NCBI RefSeq assembly: GCF_037392515.1
Contig: NC_090280.1
Coordinates: 58,398,004-58,462,003 of the forward strand
Length of the DNA: 64,000 nucleotides
Direction of reading: 5' to 3'
From: Haliotis asinina
Lineage: Eukaryota > Mollusca > Gastropoda > Lepetellida > Haliotidae
Shown: positions 21,518 through 32,258 of the stretch, piece after piece
How positions within the stretch are numbered: the first letter of the stretch is position 1
How the letters are laid out: each line of letters opens with the position of its first letter
The notes under the pieces: model-generated
What the model saw: only the letters and a program-made list of their open reading frames with translations
The model's database searches: none
Told to the model about the DNA's origin: nothing
Made by a program: the position numbers and the translations under genes

Positions 21518-22610
21518 TACTGAGTCAAAAAAGAAACTTCACAAAATGTAATTTTTAAAAATAACGAATACTTTTTCTCTTATGATACATATATGTATCC
21601 GAAATGCGATCCCTATTTTTCGACTCTAGAAAAATGTTAGCAAAACCCACACAAACCCATCCATTCATCGTGCAAATGACGTTTGTGCCAAATCAGCTTT
21701 TGCACATGCAGTCGATCACGTGATCTTTGCATCGAAGTTTTCTTATTTGCACATGTTTGCATGGGCCTCAAGATTTGAAAAAAAACGTGGGCCAATATTG
21801 CCCCGTTTCATCAACGTCAACGTCTGCTGTGGGCCCAGCGTCACCTCCGATGGACCAAGAGAGACTGGAATCGAGTTGTCTTTATCGATGAATCCAGGTT
21901 TACCCTCAGATTCGCGGACGGCAGGCATAGAGTCTGGAGACGACGTCGTGAACGGTATGCCTAGTGTTGTGTACAGAAGTCGACAGATTCGGCGAGGGAA
22001 GTTGCATGGTGTGGGTTGCTTTCTGTTGGAACAACCGTTCCCGACTTCTGGTCATCCGTGGACACCTCACAGCTGCTGCTTACCGCGACCAAGTGCTCAC
22101 CCCTGAACTCGTTCCTTTCATGACGACTCATGGCCCAGGTCTACAGTTCCAGCATGATATAATGCTCGGCCGCATACCGCGGTGTTGACACGAAATTTCC
22201 CTAAAAAAGCTGGAATCAACGTCATGGGCTGACTATCGAGGTCACCTGACCTTAATCCAATAGAGCACGTGTGGGATGCACTTGGGAGAAGGCTTCGTGG
22301 TTTTAGGAACCAACCTCAGAATTTGCAGGAACTTGGCGCTGCGTTGCAAGAGCAATGGCACAGAATCCCCAAACACGTGTTCACAAGCATCAGGCAGTCG
22401 ATACACAATACATACACAATACTGAACTGAGAAATTTCGAATACCCACGTTTTGGAACGGCGGTGTAGCCTGATGGAACTGATTTTGGCACTGTCAGTGT
22501 ATCGAGTACATCACACAGATCTCAGCAATGAAATAATAACATTTTTACCATCTTAAAATCTCTTGTTCTTTTATAATGCCCTGAAGAAAGAATGTTTTTT
22601 TGACTCAGTA
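21518..22610 (+). mobile_element. Tc1-like DNA transposon, deleted copy
   Basis: Inverted ends TACTGAGTCAAAAAAG (left) and the reverse complement TACTGAGTCAAAAAAAC (right), with TA at 21516-21517 and 22611-22612 as target duplication. Its 1093 bases are short for a full element (about 1.6 kb), because the part for the DNA-binding N-terminus is missing. Confidence 0.8.
21797..22437 (+). pseudogene. Tc1-like (DDE) transposase pseudogene, catalytic half
   Basis: Read across frames, the sequence gives RQRLLWAQRHLRWTKRDW, the first catalytic Asp in VVFIDESRFTLRF, HRVWRRR, an MVWVAF block, QFQHD before a damaged NARPH region, and SRSPDLNPIEHVWDALGRRL with the third acidic residue, then a typical Tc1 tail (NLQELGAALQEQWHRIP). 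Several frameshifts and the lost N-terminal helix-turn-helix rule out an active protein. Confidence 0.85.
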
Positions 22611-22787
22611 TACATCTAAGTATAACTTTGTGTACACCATCAACAAACGATAATACATGTTTCATGAAAACTGTAAATCAAATCAGCGATCCCCAACACC
22701 CAATTAGGTAAGTCGTTTCATAGTTACATCCATACTATCATAAATGCTGAATTGAACTGAAGCTTATACAAAACTAAAGTGCGTATA

Positions 22788-23055
22788 GTGAATGAGTGAG
22801 TTTGGTTTTGCGCCATACTCAACAATATTCCAACTGTATGGCGGCGGTCCGTTAAAAATCCAGTCTGGACCAGACAATCCAGTGATCAACAGCACAAGCA
22901 TCGATCTGCGCATCTGGGAACCGTTGACATGTGTCAACCAAGTCAGCGAGCTTAACCAGTCGATCCCGTTAGTCGCCTCTTACGACAAGCATAGTCTCCT
23001 TTTGTGGCAAGTATCGTTGCTGAAGACCTATTCTATCTCGGATCGTCACGGGCAG
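22788..23055 (-). mobile_element. SINE family B copy
   Basis: Full core from GTGAGTTTGGTTTTGCGCCA through TATGGCGGCGGTCCGTTAAA, CAGTGATCAACAGCACAAGC and GTTAGTCGCCTCTTACGACA to a head ending GGATCGTCACGGG. Confidence 0.82.
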
Positions 23056-23228
23056 TATATATAGTATTTAAATTGTACGTTTGGCATGGGAAAATAACGT
23101 TCTTCAGAAATACAAAATGTGCGTTATTAAACACGAAAGGCCGGAAAGCCCAACTCAGGTTTTTATGGATGAAAACACTTACAGGTTAAACAATAACACT
23201 GCTTTATTTATGATGAATGGGCAGGGAA

Positions 23229-23292
23229 TGAGAGAGAGAGAGCGGGGGGTGGGGGGGGTGGGGGGGGGCAGGGAGAGAGCGTGAGAGAGAGA
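23229..23292. repeat. GA/G-rich tract with four long G runs
   Basis: GAGAGAGAGA, then G6 T G8 T G9 with a CA break and GGGAGAGAG. The G runs on + could form a G-quadruplex. Confidence 0.85.
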
Positions 23293-23847
23293 TTACTTAC
23301 TAAAGTCTCGCACAATACAACACATTATTAAAATAAATTAAACATGTTTGTATTGTATTAGCCATCAGACAACAAATTGATAAGGGTCCTGTTTACGAAA
23401 TAAATATAAGTAGTTGAGATCGTTTCCAGATCAAAACAGAACCTTTAAGACCACTGCAATCAATCTCTTCTGACTAGAAATGAGGTATAAGCTTTAATTC
23501 TTTAAGAAAAATTCTTTATAATTCAAGCTCCAAAGATTATTATTTACATTAATGGCATGAATAATAAATTTCAAAATGTGTTTTCAAGAAAAATCTATAT
23601 TAAATGCGATAAACATAGTCAATGCGCATTTATCTGTTGCATAGTGCAAGTGGAAATGAGCAGTTATAGGCAGTTGTGCGGGTATCTCTCTTTCAATGAT
23701 TATCTTGGTATTTCGTTATTCTGTTCTCGGCCTATCTTGTACAGGCAGGCAGTTCCCACGCTTAGGTGTCTGAAGGAAAGAGGCTCATCGCTGTCCTGAG
23801 TTTATGAATTAAATATTATTGTTCCAAACTAACTCGTATGACATTGA
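23293..23847. other. No gene recognised
   Basis: AT-rich; the open frame at 23557-23799 shows no domain. Confidence 0.4.
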
Positions 23848-24035
23848 GATCGGTTGGTTGCTGTTTAACGCCACACACAGCAATATTCCACATATATGGC
23901 GGCGGTCTGTAAATAACCGAGTCCGGATCAGACAATCCAGTGATCAACATCGTGAACATCGATTCGGCAATGGGATACGATGGCATGTTTCTTACGAGAA
24001 ACTGAGGACCAGTTCTAACCGGATCTTTAAGGGTT
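23848..24035 (-). mobile_element. SINE family B copy
   Basis: ACGCCACACACAGCAATATT, ATATGGCGGCGGTCTGTAAA, AATCCAGTGATCAACATCGT, with an internal deletion around the CAAGTCAGC/CGCCTC part, ending ACCGGATCTTTAAGGG. Confidence 0.78.
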
Positions 24036-24049
24036 AACTGACGTCAGAG

Positions 24050-24180
24050 GAAAGCAACCATGTCACAGTAACCAGAAGGAGATGATATGCTATACGCGCT
24101 GCGAACACGGCAAATCAGCCTTCAGCCTCGAGGCACTCGCGGATGAATACACAACATGGTTCATTGTATAAAGTTTAATG
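24050..24180 (+). repeat. Repeat D copy 1: intact version of the MULE target
   Basis: Contains CTGCGAACACGGCAAATCAG, GCGGATGAATACACAACATG and TTCATTGTATAAAGTTTAAT. The same sequence recurs at 25465-25562, broken by the MULE, and resumes at 27230, so this copy shows the uninterrupted target site. Confidence 0.75.
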
Positions 24181-24899
24181 TCTGTTTCCAGTATCAATGT
24201 GTATATGTGTCTTTGGGGAACTAGCTCCTAATCAAAACGACTAATACGTTGACGAAGACGAATTCACCGTAAAGCTCATAACTTCTTCAGTTGGTTACAC
24301 AGGACATGACAAACAAGTATACATGAATGAGGCGAGCGGAGTTTCAGCTCAACCCCAGGGCGTTTCCTTTGAGCGGCATAATCCTGCTCGCGGTCGTTCC
24401 TACAGACAGTCTACATACCGGACGCCACGTTTTCAGTATAGACGTGAGCAAATATAACTTTTTAAACTGCAATAGACAGGCAAAGACTCAACAATGGACA
24501 GACACAGAAACAATAGCACTTCCTTGTACAGTTGACAGACACAGCCAAGCGGGATGACCAATAAAGGCAATAAATGCAATATACAGCAATTAATGGAAGT
24601 GATAAAGGGTGACAGACAAAACACTGTACACCGTGTTAGTGATAAAGATCACGAATGCAGATTAAATGGTAACAAATAAGTCTCACATGGCTTGGCTGCA
24701 TAGTTCTCGGGTTTTAGAAATATCTGGACGATGACTGGCCCGAATTAGACACAATAACACCAGTACTTAAAAGGCTCAGAATCCCAGACTCTTTACTTTC
24801 GTAGATGATGGCCGCTGAGGCCTATGGGGAAATCATAATGACAAGTATGTCCTTTCATAGTTTCGCAAGTGTAAACACTTTGGCCAGATAGATAGCAGT
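24181..24899. other. No gene recognised
   Basis: No domain or repeat identified apart from the flanking copies. Confidence 0.4.
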
Positions 24900-25170
24900 G
24901 AGTGGGTGAATTTTGCTTTACGCCACAGTCAGCAGTATTCCAGCTTTGTGGCGTCGGTCTGTAAATAATCGAGTCTGGACCAGACAATCCAGAGATCAAC
25001 AACATGAGCATCGATCTGCGCATTTGGGAACCGATGACATGTATCAACCAAGTCAGCGAGCCTGACCACCCGATCCCGTTAATTACCTCTCACGACAAGC
25101 ATAGTCGCCTTTTATGGCAAGCATGGGTTGCTGAAGGCCTATTCTGCCCCAGGACCTTCACGGGTCAGAT
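24900..25170 (-). mobile_element. SINE family B, best preserved copy
   Basis: GTGAGTGGGTGAATTTTGCT, ATTCCAGCTTTGTGGCGTCG, CAGAGATCAACAACATGAGC, CGACAAGCATAGTCGCCTTT and a head ending GGACCTTCACGGGTC; little degraded over its whole length. Confidence 0.85.
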
Positions 25171-25554
25171 AGATAACATTACTAAACGATACAGATTAGA
25201 CTGTAAAATTAAGTCTAGCGTGGTGTGTGAAGTAATAGGGTGGTATGTACTTCTCTCTAATGTTTTGGCATAGAGGGCAAACTAATAGCACATGACATTT
25301 TTCTTCAAACCATCTTTACAGAACGGACAAATTACATTCGTTAACGGACTTGCGGAACCAGAAACGCCGTGTATATGCGCTTGGATCGGTTGATGCGCAA
25401 CCCGTGTCTTTAAGTGTTAACTCTGCAAAAGGAGCTGACATGCTTCTGACCCTAGAACAAAGCAGTCATATGACAGTGATCTGACGGAAGACTATATTCT
25501 ACACGCACGCGTTGCGAACTCGGCAATTAGCCTTCAACTTCGAGGGACTCATGG

Positions 25555-25562
25555 ATGAATAC
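25555..25562 (+). repeat. MULE target-site duplication, left copy
   Basis: ATGAATAC; the same eight bases stand at 27230-27237 after the element. Eight to nine bases is the usual length for Mutator-like elements. Confidence 0.75.
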
Positions 25563-27229
25563 GGTTTATGCACACGAAGTCGACCTTTTGAAATTTTGCT
25601 ATGCACACGAAGTCGACCTGCGGCTAACTTTGATGTCAAAGGTGTTGTTAGAGTCACGCTAATCCGCTAGTGGGTGTTGTTTTAAGATTGTCGACAACTT
25701 GGGCGTCCCATTGGTACCGTACCATAAGGGTGAACATAGTTCACCCACGTTGTTCACCCAAAATGTCACCCTTGTCATCAGTGTCATCATTGTTATCATA
25801 TGAGATTTTTTTTTACAATCATGAACACATTTCATTAAATTTGATATATAAGGACAGAACTTGAGGTAGATTACATTCAGTTTCGATATGGCGAATGCAC
25901 AGTTGAATCAACGATTTCTTCCTACCTCTCGTGGCGGCAGATGTCTGTGTGTTGGTGGCTTTATGTACCGTGTGAACAAGAGGAAGCGAGATTGGATATC
26001 ATGGAAATGTACACAGAAGAACTGTAACGCCACTGCATCAGCCGTCAATGACATCGTTACGATGGTGATAGGTGACCATAGTCAATGTCGAAGTAGACAT
26101 AACGGTGAGCATTTTGTCAATCCCTAATATGAAAATGTTAAAAAGTAAAATATAAATGTGCCATAAATATATCAGACCTGAGTCATGTTTTACGTAGCTA
26201 ACATTTGATACCTGTTCACAGGCGAAGGAAACCCTTGACAAACTTAAAGTGAAAGCAGCATCCACCCTCGCCCCGATGCCTTCCCTTTATGAAGAAGAAA
26301 TAGGCAGTTTAAGAAAAGGTCCCTGGACTGATGACAACAAAGCCCTAGTTTCATCAATGCCAACATTCGATAGTACCAGAACCCTCCTCTATCGTGCCAG
26401 AGGAGCCGTTCTGCCTCGACTTCCCCTCAGAAGAGACGATCTTGTCATCCCAGAAGATTTCCAGAAGACTGAATCTGGTGAGGATTTCCTCCTGATCAAC
26501 GATGTAACTGCCAAACGAATCCTCGGATTTACAACACCAGGAAACCTTCATCACCTGAGTGAGGCTGATACGATCTTTTGTGACGGAACATTCTACGTGA
26601 CACCTGGTATTTTTCACCAACTGTACAAGATCCATGCCATGATTGATGGACACATGTTTCCCCTCGTGTTTTTCTTCTTAACAGACAAGAGAGAGGACAC
26701 ATACACAAGAATGTTCAGGTTTCTGTCCGATGCCTGTGTGACCTTGAAGGATGGCATTCTCGACTGAAGAGATTGGTGGGAAAGGCACATCCCAATATAC
26801 TCGAGATCATAAATTTTCTTGCTAAGGAGCAGACCCACACAGAAGTCCGTCTCTTGCAGTTCACCGGTGGCCAAAAACGTCCCTAGAAGAAAAGGAAGTA
26901 CAGGGATTTGGAACGTCGCCTGGACGTTCTGAGACATAACCTCGGGAATGGACTCATGAGCACGAGAGATTATGCAGATGCTGCATCTCACCTTCTTCAT
27001 GTGGGATGATATTTATTGATCAATAAATATGTTGGTCGACATATAGTATTATTTCCTGTTGTATGCGCTTTCAACCGCAAAATCCGGATTATCCCCTTGT
27101 GAAAACACGGGATTATTTCTTTGTCTTCTTTAAGTTAATTGGTACTTGGTCAAATGCACAGGACGTCGACCTTTTTTCTTACCTCAACCGTGACATTTTA
27201 CCCAAAGGTCGACGTCCTGTGCAGACACC
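25563..27229 (+). mobile_element. Mutator-like element (MULE) with FLYWCH/transposase pseudogene
   Basis: The left end GGTTTATGCACACGAAGTCG and the right end, reversed, GGTGTCTGCACAGGACGTCG are inverted termini. The motif TGCACA..(A/C)GTCGACC occurs twice at each end (25569, 25602; 27155 direct, 27204-27223 inverted). Length is 1667 bases. Target-site duplications flank it, and the uninterrupted target is visible in repeat D at 24050-24180. Confidence 0.85.
25888..27009 (+). pseudogene. FLYWCH zinc finger plus MULE transposase, broken
   Basis: The frame at 25888-26127 gives a FLYWCH-type zinc finger: RGGRCL, FMYRVN, WISWKC (Cys 41), C46, H64. A probable 116-base intron with AG at 26220-26221 would follow, but the only nearby donors leave the frame out by one. 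26222-26767 encodes AKETLDKLKVK, LLYRARGAVLP, then TIFCDGTFYVTPGIF with the first catalytic Asp of the MULE domain, and LVFFFLTDKREDTYTRMF. The next bases jump to RLKRLVGKAHPNILEIINFL and a C-terminal EEK-type tail ending HLLHVG, so the middle of the catalytic domain, with the second Asp and the Glu, has been deleted and the frame lost. Confidence 0.82.
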
Positions 27230-27237
27230 ATGAATAC
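27230..27237 (+). repeat. MULE target-site duplication, right copy
   Basis: ATGAATAC, identical to 25555-25562; the repeat D sequence (AACACATGTTTCATTG) resumes after it. Confidence 0.75.
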
Positions 27238-27469
27238 AACACATGTTTCATTGTTTTAAAGTTTGTGTATTTCCAGTAATTGAATGACACTGCTCATTGA
27301 ACTGATTCGACTCTCGTTACTTCGAATGCTTGTGGCTGGTTGAGTCTTGTAGACTTGTATAATTAGAATCATGTTTCACACGGTCAATATATAATTCAGA
27401 GCGAGTGTGGATCTGCGTGGGAGCTATGGGATAGGTACTTGATGGAAATGCGTTTGTCAGTTTTACCAT

Positions 27470-27530
27470 TTTCTTCTCCGTGATATTGCTGAAATATTGC
27501 TGAATGCGGTGTACATTCCATTAACTCGTT
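27470..27530 (+). mobile_element. SINE tail fragment
   Basis: CCGTGATATTGCTGAAATAT and TGCTGAATGCGGTGTACATT, the shared 3' tail of families A and B with no head. Confidence 0.55.
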
Positions 27531-27892
27531 CATTCTGAAAACGACTGTCTGAATTCTGATAACCGAACTCCGAACTGAGCCTCAAGGTTAAAGGACCACT
27601 AAACTCAATTTTTAGTACTCTTTTTATCACTGCATATGAAAGACTTATGTTAGTCATAAACGGAACACCATTTTTCTTAAAAACAATTGTGGTTAATAAA
27701 TACCAAGCTCTTAAAAGTTGCTAAAAAGGCGTCTGCTTCTCTCTCGACCGCACACGAAACCACAGACAGGTTACGTAACACTGTCGCCAGAGAAGCGGAA
27801 TTGACGTAATAGAAGGAACGATTTCCAGTTTATTGTATAGAAAATGTGTAGGAAGCTCGTCATTTTGCTGATTTCTCGACGTCACCAAAGAC

Positions 27893-28030
27893 ATGCCGAA
27901 TTGCTGTGTTGCCGTCCATTGCTCCTTGGGGTTGGGTGATGGTGTCACTATGCACAGATTTCCACCGGACCCCGTAGTTTGTGCTTAAATTGGTTGTTTG
28001 TGTGTGCGAAGCGAGCGTTGTGGAATCCTG
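27893..28030 (+). pseudogene. THAP-type zinc-finger fragment
   Basis: From ATG at 27893: MPNCCVAVHCS, LGDGVTMHRFPPDP, a stop, then IGCLCVRSERCG in the same frame. Met-Pro-x-Cys-Cys, x5 Cys, and HRFP(x)DP are the start of a THAP domain, a DNA-binding module found in P-element-type transposases and host regulators. The in-frame stop and the absence of the AVPTIF end mean it is a remnant. It may belong to a decayed DNA transposon or to a dead host copy. Confidence 0.5.
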
Positions 28031-28124
28031 TTATATATACTAAATCGGATGGTTCGCCCCCTACCACGCCTCCAGGATAGAAAATGGGAGTTCAAGTTTC
28101 ATCGAGTTTATAAGATAAAGACAG

Positions 28125-28910
28125 CTTACTACACATTGCTGACCAAAAGAGTTTTGCATGAATATAACGCTTTCTTCGTCGGACTCGGGGTTGTGTTGGA
28201 AGTGCCAATATTAACGTAAATGATATTATATCGGCCCCCCGCATCGATTCCAAGAGTCAAATTGTTATGTTATAAGCATTGTCATGTAAAATCCTAATGC
28301 CCATAAAAAAATGCATAGTTTACTACAAGTGAGAAGTAATCTTAAATAGCATTTATCTTAAGACAGGGCGCAGCCATTTTTGAAAATGGTGAAGTCACGG
28401 GCTAAACGTCGGTTAGAATTATTGAGATTATGGTTTGTTTTCATCATGTTAGAAAATCCAAACTTCTTTTTCCCAGTAGTTTTAATCATGGCCAAAAGGA
28501 TTTTGCATGACACAACATGTAACATAACGACTTCTTCCACGGAAGCAAGGTGGGGTCGATGTGGCATTAAGATTGCTAGATTGCCCCCACCTCGCTTCCA
28601 AGAGTAAAATTGTTATGTTATAAGCAATGTCATGCAAAATCCTACTGTCCATCAATAAAATACATATTTTACTACCAGTAGAAAGTAATTTTGATTTTGT
28701 AAGTCGATGAAAACAAACTTAAATAGCATTCATTCTCAGACAGGGAGCCGCCAGAGAGTCCATTTAAACTAATGAGATTATGGTTTGTTTTCATCAAGTT
28801 AGAAACTCGAAACTACGTTCTACTAGTAGTTAAATATGTATTTGAGTCATGGCCAAAAGGGGTTTGCATGACATAACTTGTAACGTAACATAAGCGAGGT
28901 TGAGGTCGAC
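28125..28910. repeat. Local duplication of an approximately 350-370-bp unit, 2+ copies
   Basis: GTCAAATTGTTATGTTATAA and CATAAAAAAATGCATAGT at about 28255-28320 recur at about 28603-28670; GAGATTATGGTTTGTTTTCA at 28425 recurs at about 28772; ATGGCCAAAAGG-ATTTTGCATGACA at 28488 recurs at about 28850. Units are diverged. Confidence 0.7.
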
Positions 28911-29610
28911 GTGAAAATACTGCGTGATAAATTTCTACACTTGCTAAATGTACTTGGTTTGTATACACTTGTTAATATACGTCTTTATTTTTGGTCTCAT
29001 GATCCTAATTACTTTAGAATCTTGTATGGGTTTTGAAACTTAACAGAAAGAAGCAATCTGCGAATGTATAACAGGAATGTAATGTCTAGACATTTTAAAG
29101 TTTGTCTATATGAATCATATATATAATTCGCACGCACGCCCTAGTGTATGTCGTCTGTATCATCTGTATCAAGTTCACGAAGAAAACAATGATTCTGTTG
29201 AAAGATACAGAATATTAAATTGCAAATATTAAAATTAAACCAAATTAAAGTTATAGGAGTAATGTCAGGCTCTTACCTTGTTCGAGGAATATATCCATCA
29301 ATATCCACAGTGATATATAATTCATCTTCAGATTTCCCAAGTGATGTTTCTTTTGAATTGTGCACTGTTGACAAAAAGGTCGATCTAAGGTAATTAAAGA
29401 TCGAAATGAGCAGCCTTAATGACGGGGTTTCATTTATAACTATGTCAGCAAGTGATTTTGCATTTGTACCCTATTAGAGTATATGTGACCTTTAATTCTG
29501 CCGGCTTTTGTTTCCCTTTTTCTTATCTCCCGCCTACCCTGAAATTTGATTCTATCGGGAGCTAGTACAAGTACAACTTGATCATTCGTCGTCTTAATAT
29601 ATCAGTCTTT
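28911..29610. other. No gene recognised
   Basis: AT-rich; nothing identified. Confidence 0.4.
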
Positions 29611-29616
29611 GAAGGG

Positions 29617-29715
29617 CATTTAGAAGTGAAATGCATAAGAATGAAGATTATATGGATATCAACTTCTTTATATGAGAACACAACGTTTCGGAGTTAATGC
29701 TTACTCCTTCATCCC
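29617..29715 (-). repeat. Single copy of the hammerhead-motif repeat
   Basis: Matches one arm of the 61.5-kb inverted repeat: TTTAGAAGTGAAATGCATAA, GGATATCAACTTCTTTAT and GTTTCGGAGTTAATGCTTAC. On - it reads GATGAAGGAGTAAGCATTAA then CTCCGAAACGTTGTG. The first core bases (CT before GATGA) are changed to GG here. Confidence 0.65.
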
Positions 29716-29814
29716 CCCTATCTTGATGGTAGATTAACATCCAGTCTCTGAAATGGATTATTTTAGTAATATATTAAAAAGTGGATGAGTTTAATATTTG
29801 CTGCTTTTAGCAAC

Positions 29815-29942
29815 TTCCAGCAAAATGATAGCGGGGAATGCCAAAAATCACCTTCACATACTGTACCCATGTTTGGAATCGAACACGGGTCCTTGATGTG
29901 ACGAGCGGAGGTTTTATGACAAGGCTACCTCACCGCCCCCTT
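29815..29942 (-). mobile_element. SINE family A copy
   Basis: CTGCTTTTAGCAACTTCCAG (tail), CTGTACCCATGTTTGGAATC, GAACACGGGTCCTTGATGTG and TGACAAGGCTACCTCACCGC (head), all reversed. Confidence 0.75.
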
Positions 29943-32019
29943 TCCATGAAGAGGTTGGCAATATAGACAGACGACCTCAGACCACAATTATTTTCCTTCT
30001 TTGCTATCTACTGTGACATGCCATAATTAATTCCACCATAATTAATATCGTTCATAGGCTGTTCTCCTACTGCATGCTAACCAACATGAATCTTGTCACT
30101 TAACCAGCAAAATATCACACTGGGTTGACCAGTTCAATTTTGTTGTATCCAGCAATGGTCAACATTGGTCACCGGAAGTTTCGAACGGATACTCGCCAAA
30201 CAACCTTGAATTTGGGGTCACATCATGGTAGGTTGGTATCACTACCATGTACAGATAGAGTACAGTGTCTGATCTTTCATTTAAGCTACCACAAGTTATA
30301 CATGAAACATTAGCACACACAGATCTGCCTGTTTAAACAAGGCACTATATTCTCCTATTTTCCTTCCGGGTCATGGTAAAAGTAGGGGTGTGTGTAAGCT
30401 GACTTACATATTCCAACCTACCTACCTACCTACCTACCTACCTACCTACCTACCTACCTACCTACCTACCTACCTACATACATACATACATACATACATA
30501 CATACATACATACATACATACATACATACATACATACATACATTCAAGCAGGTGTGTTGATATTGATAACCAGCGGTGGTTCGAAAGTTTAAATCAGTGC
30601 TCTAAATTGTCTTTATATCGGTCAGTCAAAACTGCGGTGAATTTTGTTATCTTAGGGTTATCTGTCTAGTATATCAGTGATTATCTATCGTTCTGCACTC
30701 TGTTCTCTAAGATGTTTTAATCACTGCTCAATGATTGCCATGAGGCGGAAACTGGGGTTAAAGAGAGAGGAACGTCTATGTCCGTTATGTATTGTTCCAG
30801 CTGCAGAAACAGAATTACACTACAATGCCCATTTTATCACGAATTAAGGCAATCATTGATACCAAGATATCATTGGAAATATTCATCAGAATATAAGCTA
30901 TATCTGCTTTTAACATCAGTCAATGCACGTATCATTGAAATTTTAGGGAAGCATTTATTTTTTGCATTGAAGACACGTACATTGTTTCTGTGGCCAACAT
31001 GACCATGATTATTGATATATCACCTGCCGACTGTACGGCGCTCCATCAGTATCCTGTTGTACAGTGCACAATATAATGGGGCCCCTTTGCTGCAATAAAT
31101 GAATTAAATCAAGACTATTTGTGAATTAAAGCCTGGATGGAATATATATGATCAGCTGTAGAACAAGTAGCTCTAAAACCTCCTTGGGACAAATAATTTC
31201 TTTAACATCATACCATTTCTGAAGGCGTCTTTTCAAAATAGAAGTAAACATTTCACAAATAGGAGAGTAGTGAATTAAGCAGCCGTACAGTTTATTAACC
31301 ATGTATTTAATAACTGCTCTCTATCACAGCTCTTTCAAATTGAATCGGATCGTTCCACGCCTGTGCTGACCACTATGGTAGATAATGTTTATTTCTTAAC
31401 ATCTGAAATTCATCAGCAGATTGAAGCTCCGAAGAATCGCATTACCCTGACTCGAATCAGTTTTCATTTCTAAAGTACCTCATGCTCTTTCACTATCTTT
31501 TTCTATTTCAAATTCAGAACTATAAGTCATAAATTACTGGTTAAAATTGACCGAGGGCTAATTGTTACTACTGCAGAAGGAGCTATATTATTTATCACAA
31601 ATTGTGCCTTTTCTTTAACAACATTATGGTGTCTTGTATAAGATGTCGCAAGGTTCCAAATCTGTTTCATTAATGAAACATTCCATACGGTGTAAAGAAT
31701 CTAATAGGTCTCTCACAATTCAATAACCACGAGTAAAATACAATCGGTACAAATAATTATTTAATACAATGGAGTCAATCCACAGAAATATGAAGTTCTT
31801 TTGGCACATTCTGTGGAAAGAATAAGGTCACTTCAAATCTCACTGAAACGGTTCTAATTTCTCAAACAGTATCAATACATCTACCAACATCTTGTATATG
31901 GAGAATCTTCTATAGAATACTTTGGTCAAAAGTAGGCAACGTTTTTGTTCAAGAAACAGGTTAGGGTAAACCACTGGCACATTGTTGTCCTTTCCATCTC
32001 CGTTCATATCTTAACAGAA
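29943..32019. other. No gene recognised; one tetranucleotide tract
   Basis: AT-rich; only the 30417-30542 microsatellite stands out. Confidence 0.45.
30417..30542. repeat. (CTAC)n followed by (CATA)n microsatellite
   Basis: About 15 CTAC units change directly to about 17 CATA units, nearly uninterrupted. Confidence 0.95.
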
Positions 32020-32258
32020 AAAGCCGTGATATAAGTCGATTATGAACCACAAGTTACCAAACCGATTACAATCCAAGGCATGACAAAAGCCGACTATAAC
32101 CACAAAGACAAAAACCGATTAAAACCTACAAGCTGATAAAAGGCGATGAAAGCCAACAGATGACAAAAGCCGTTTATATGCAAAACGATGACCAGTGTCG
32201 ATAATAACCAAAATACGATAAAATTCTATAATAACCAAAATGTGATAAAAGTCAATTA

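Larger units (their letters stand above)
25465..27290 (+). repeat. Repeat D copy 2, split by the MULE
   Basis: 25465-25562 and 27230-27290 together match 24050-24180 (GTTGCGAACTCGGCAATTAG ... TTCATTGTTTTAAAGTTTGT). Confidence 0.7.
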
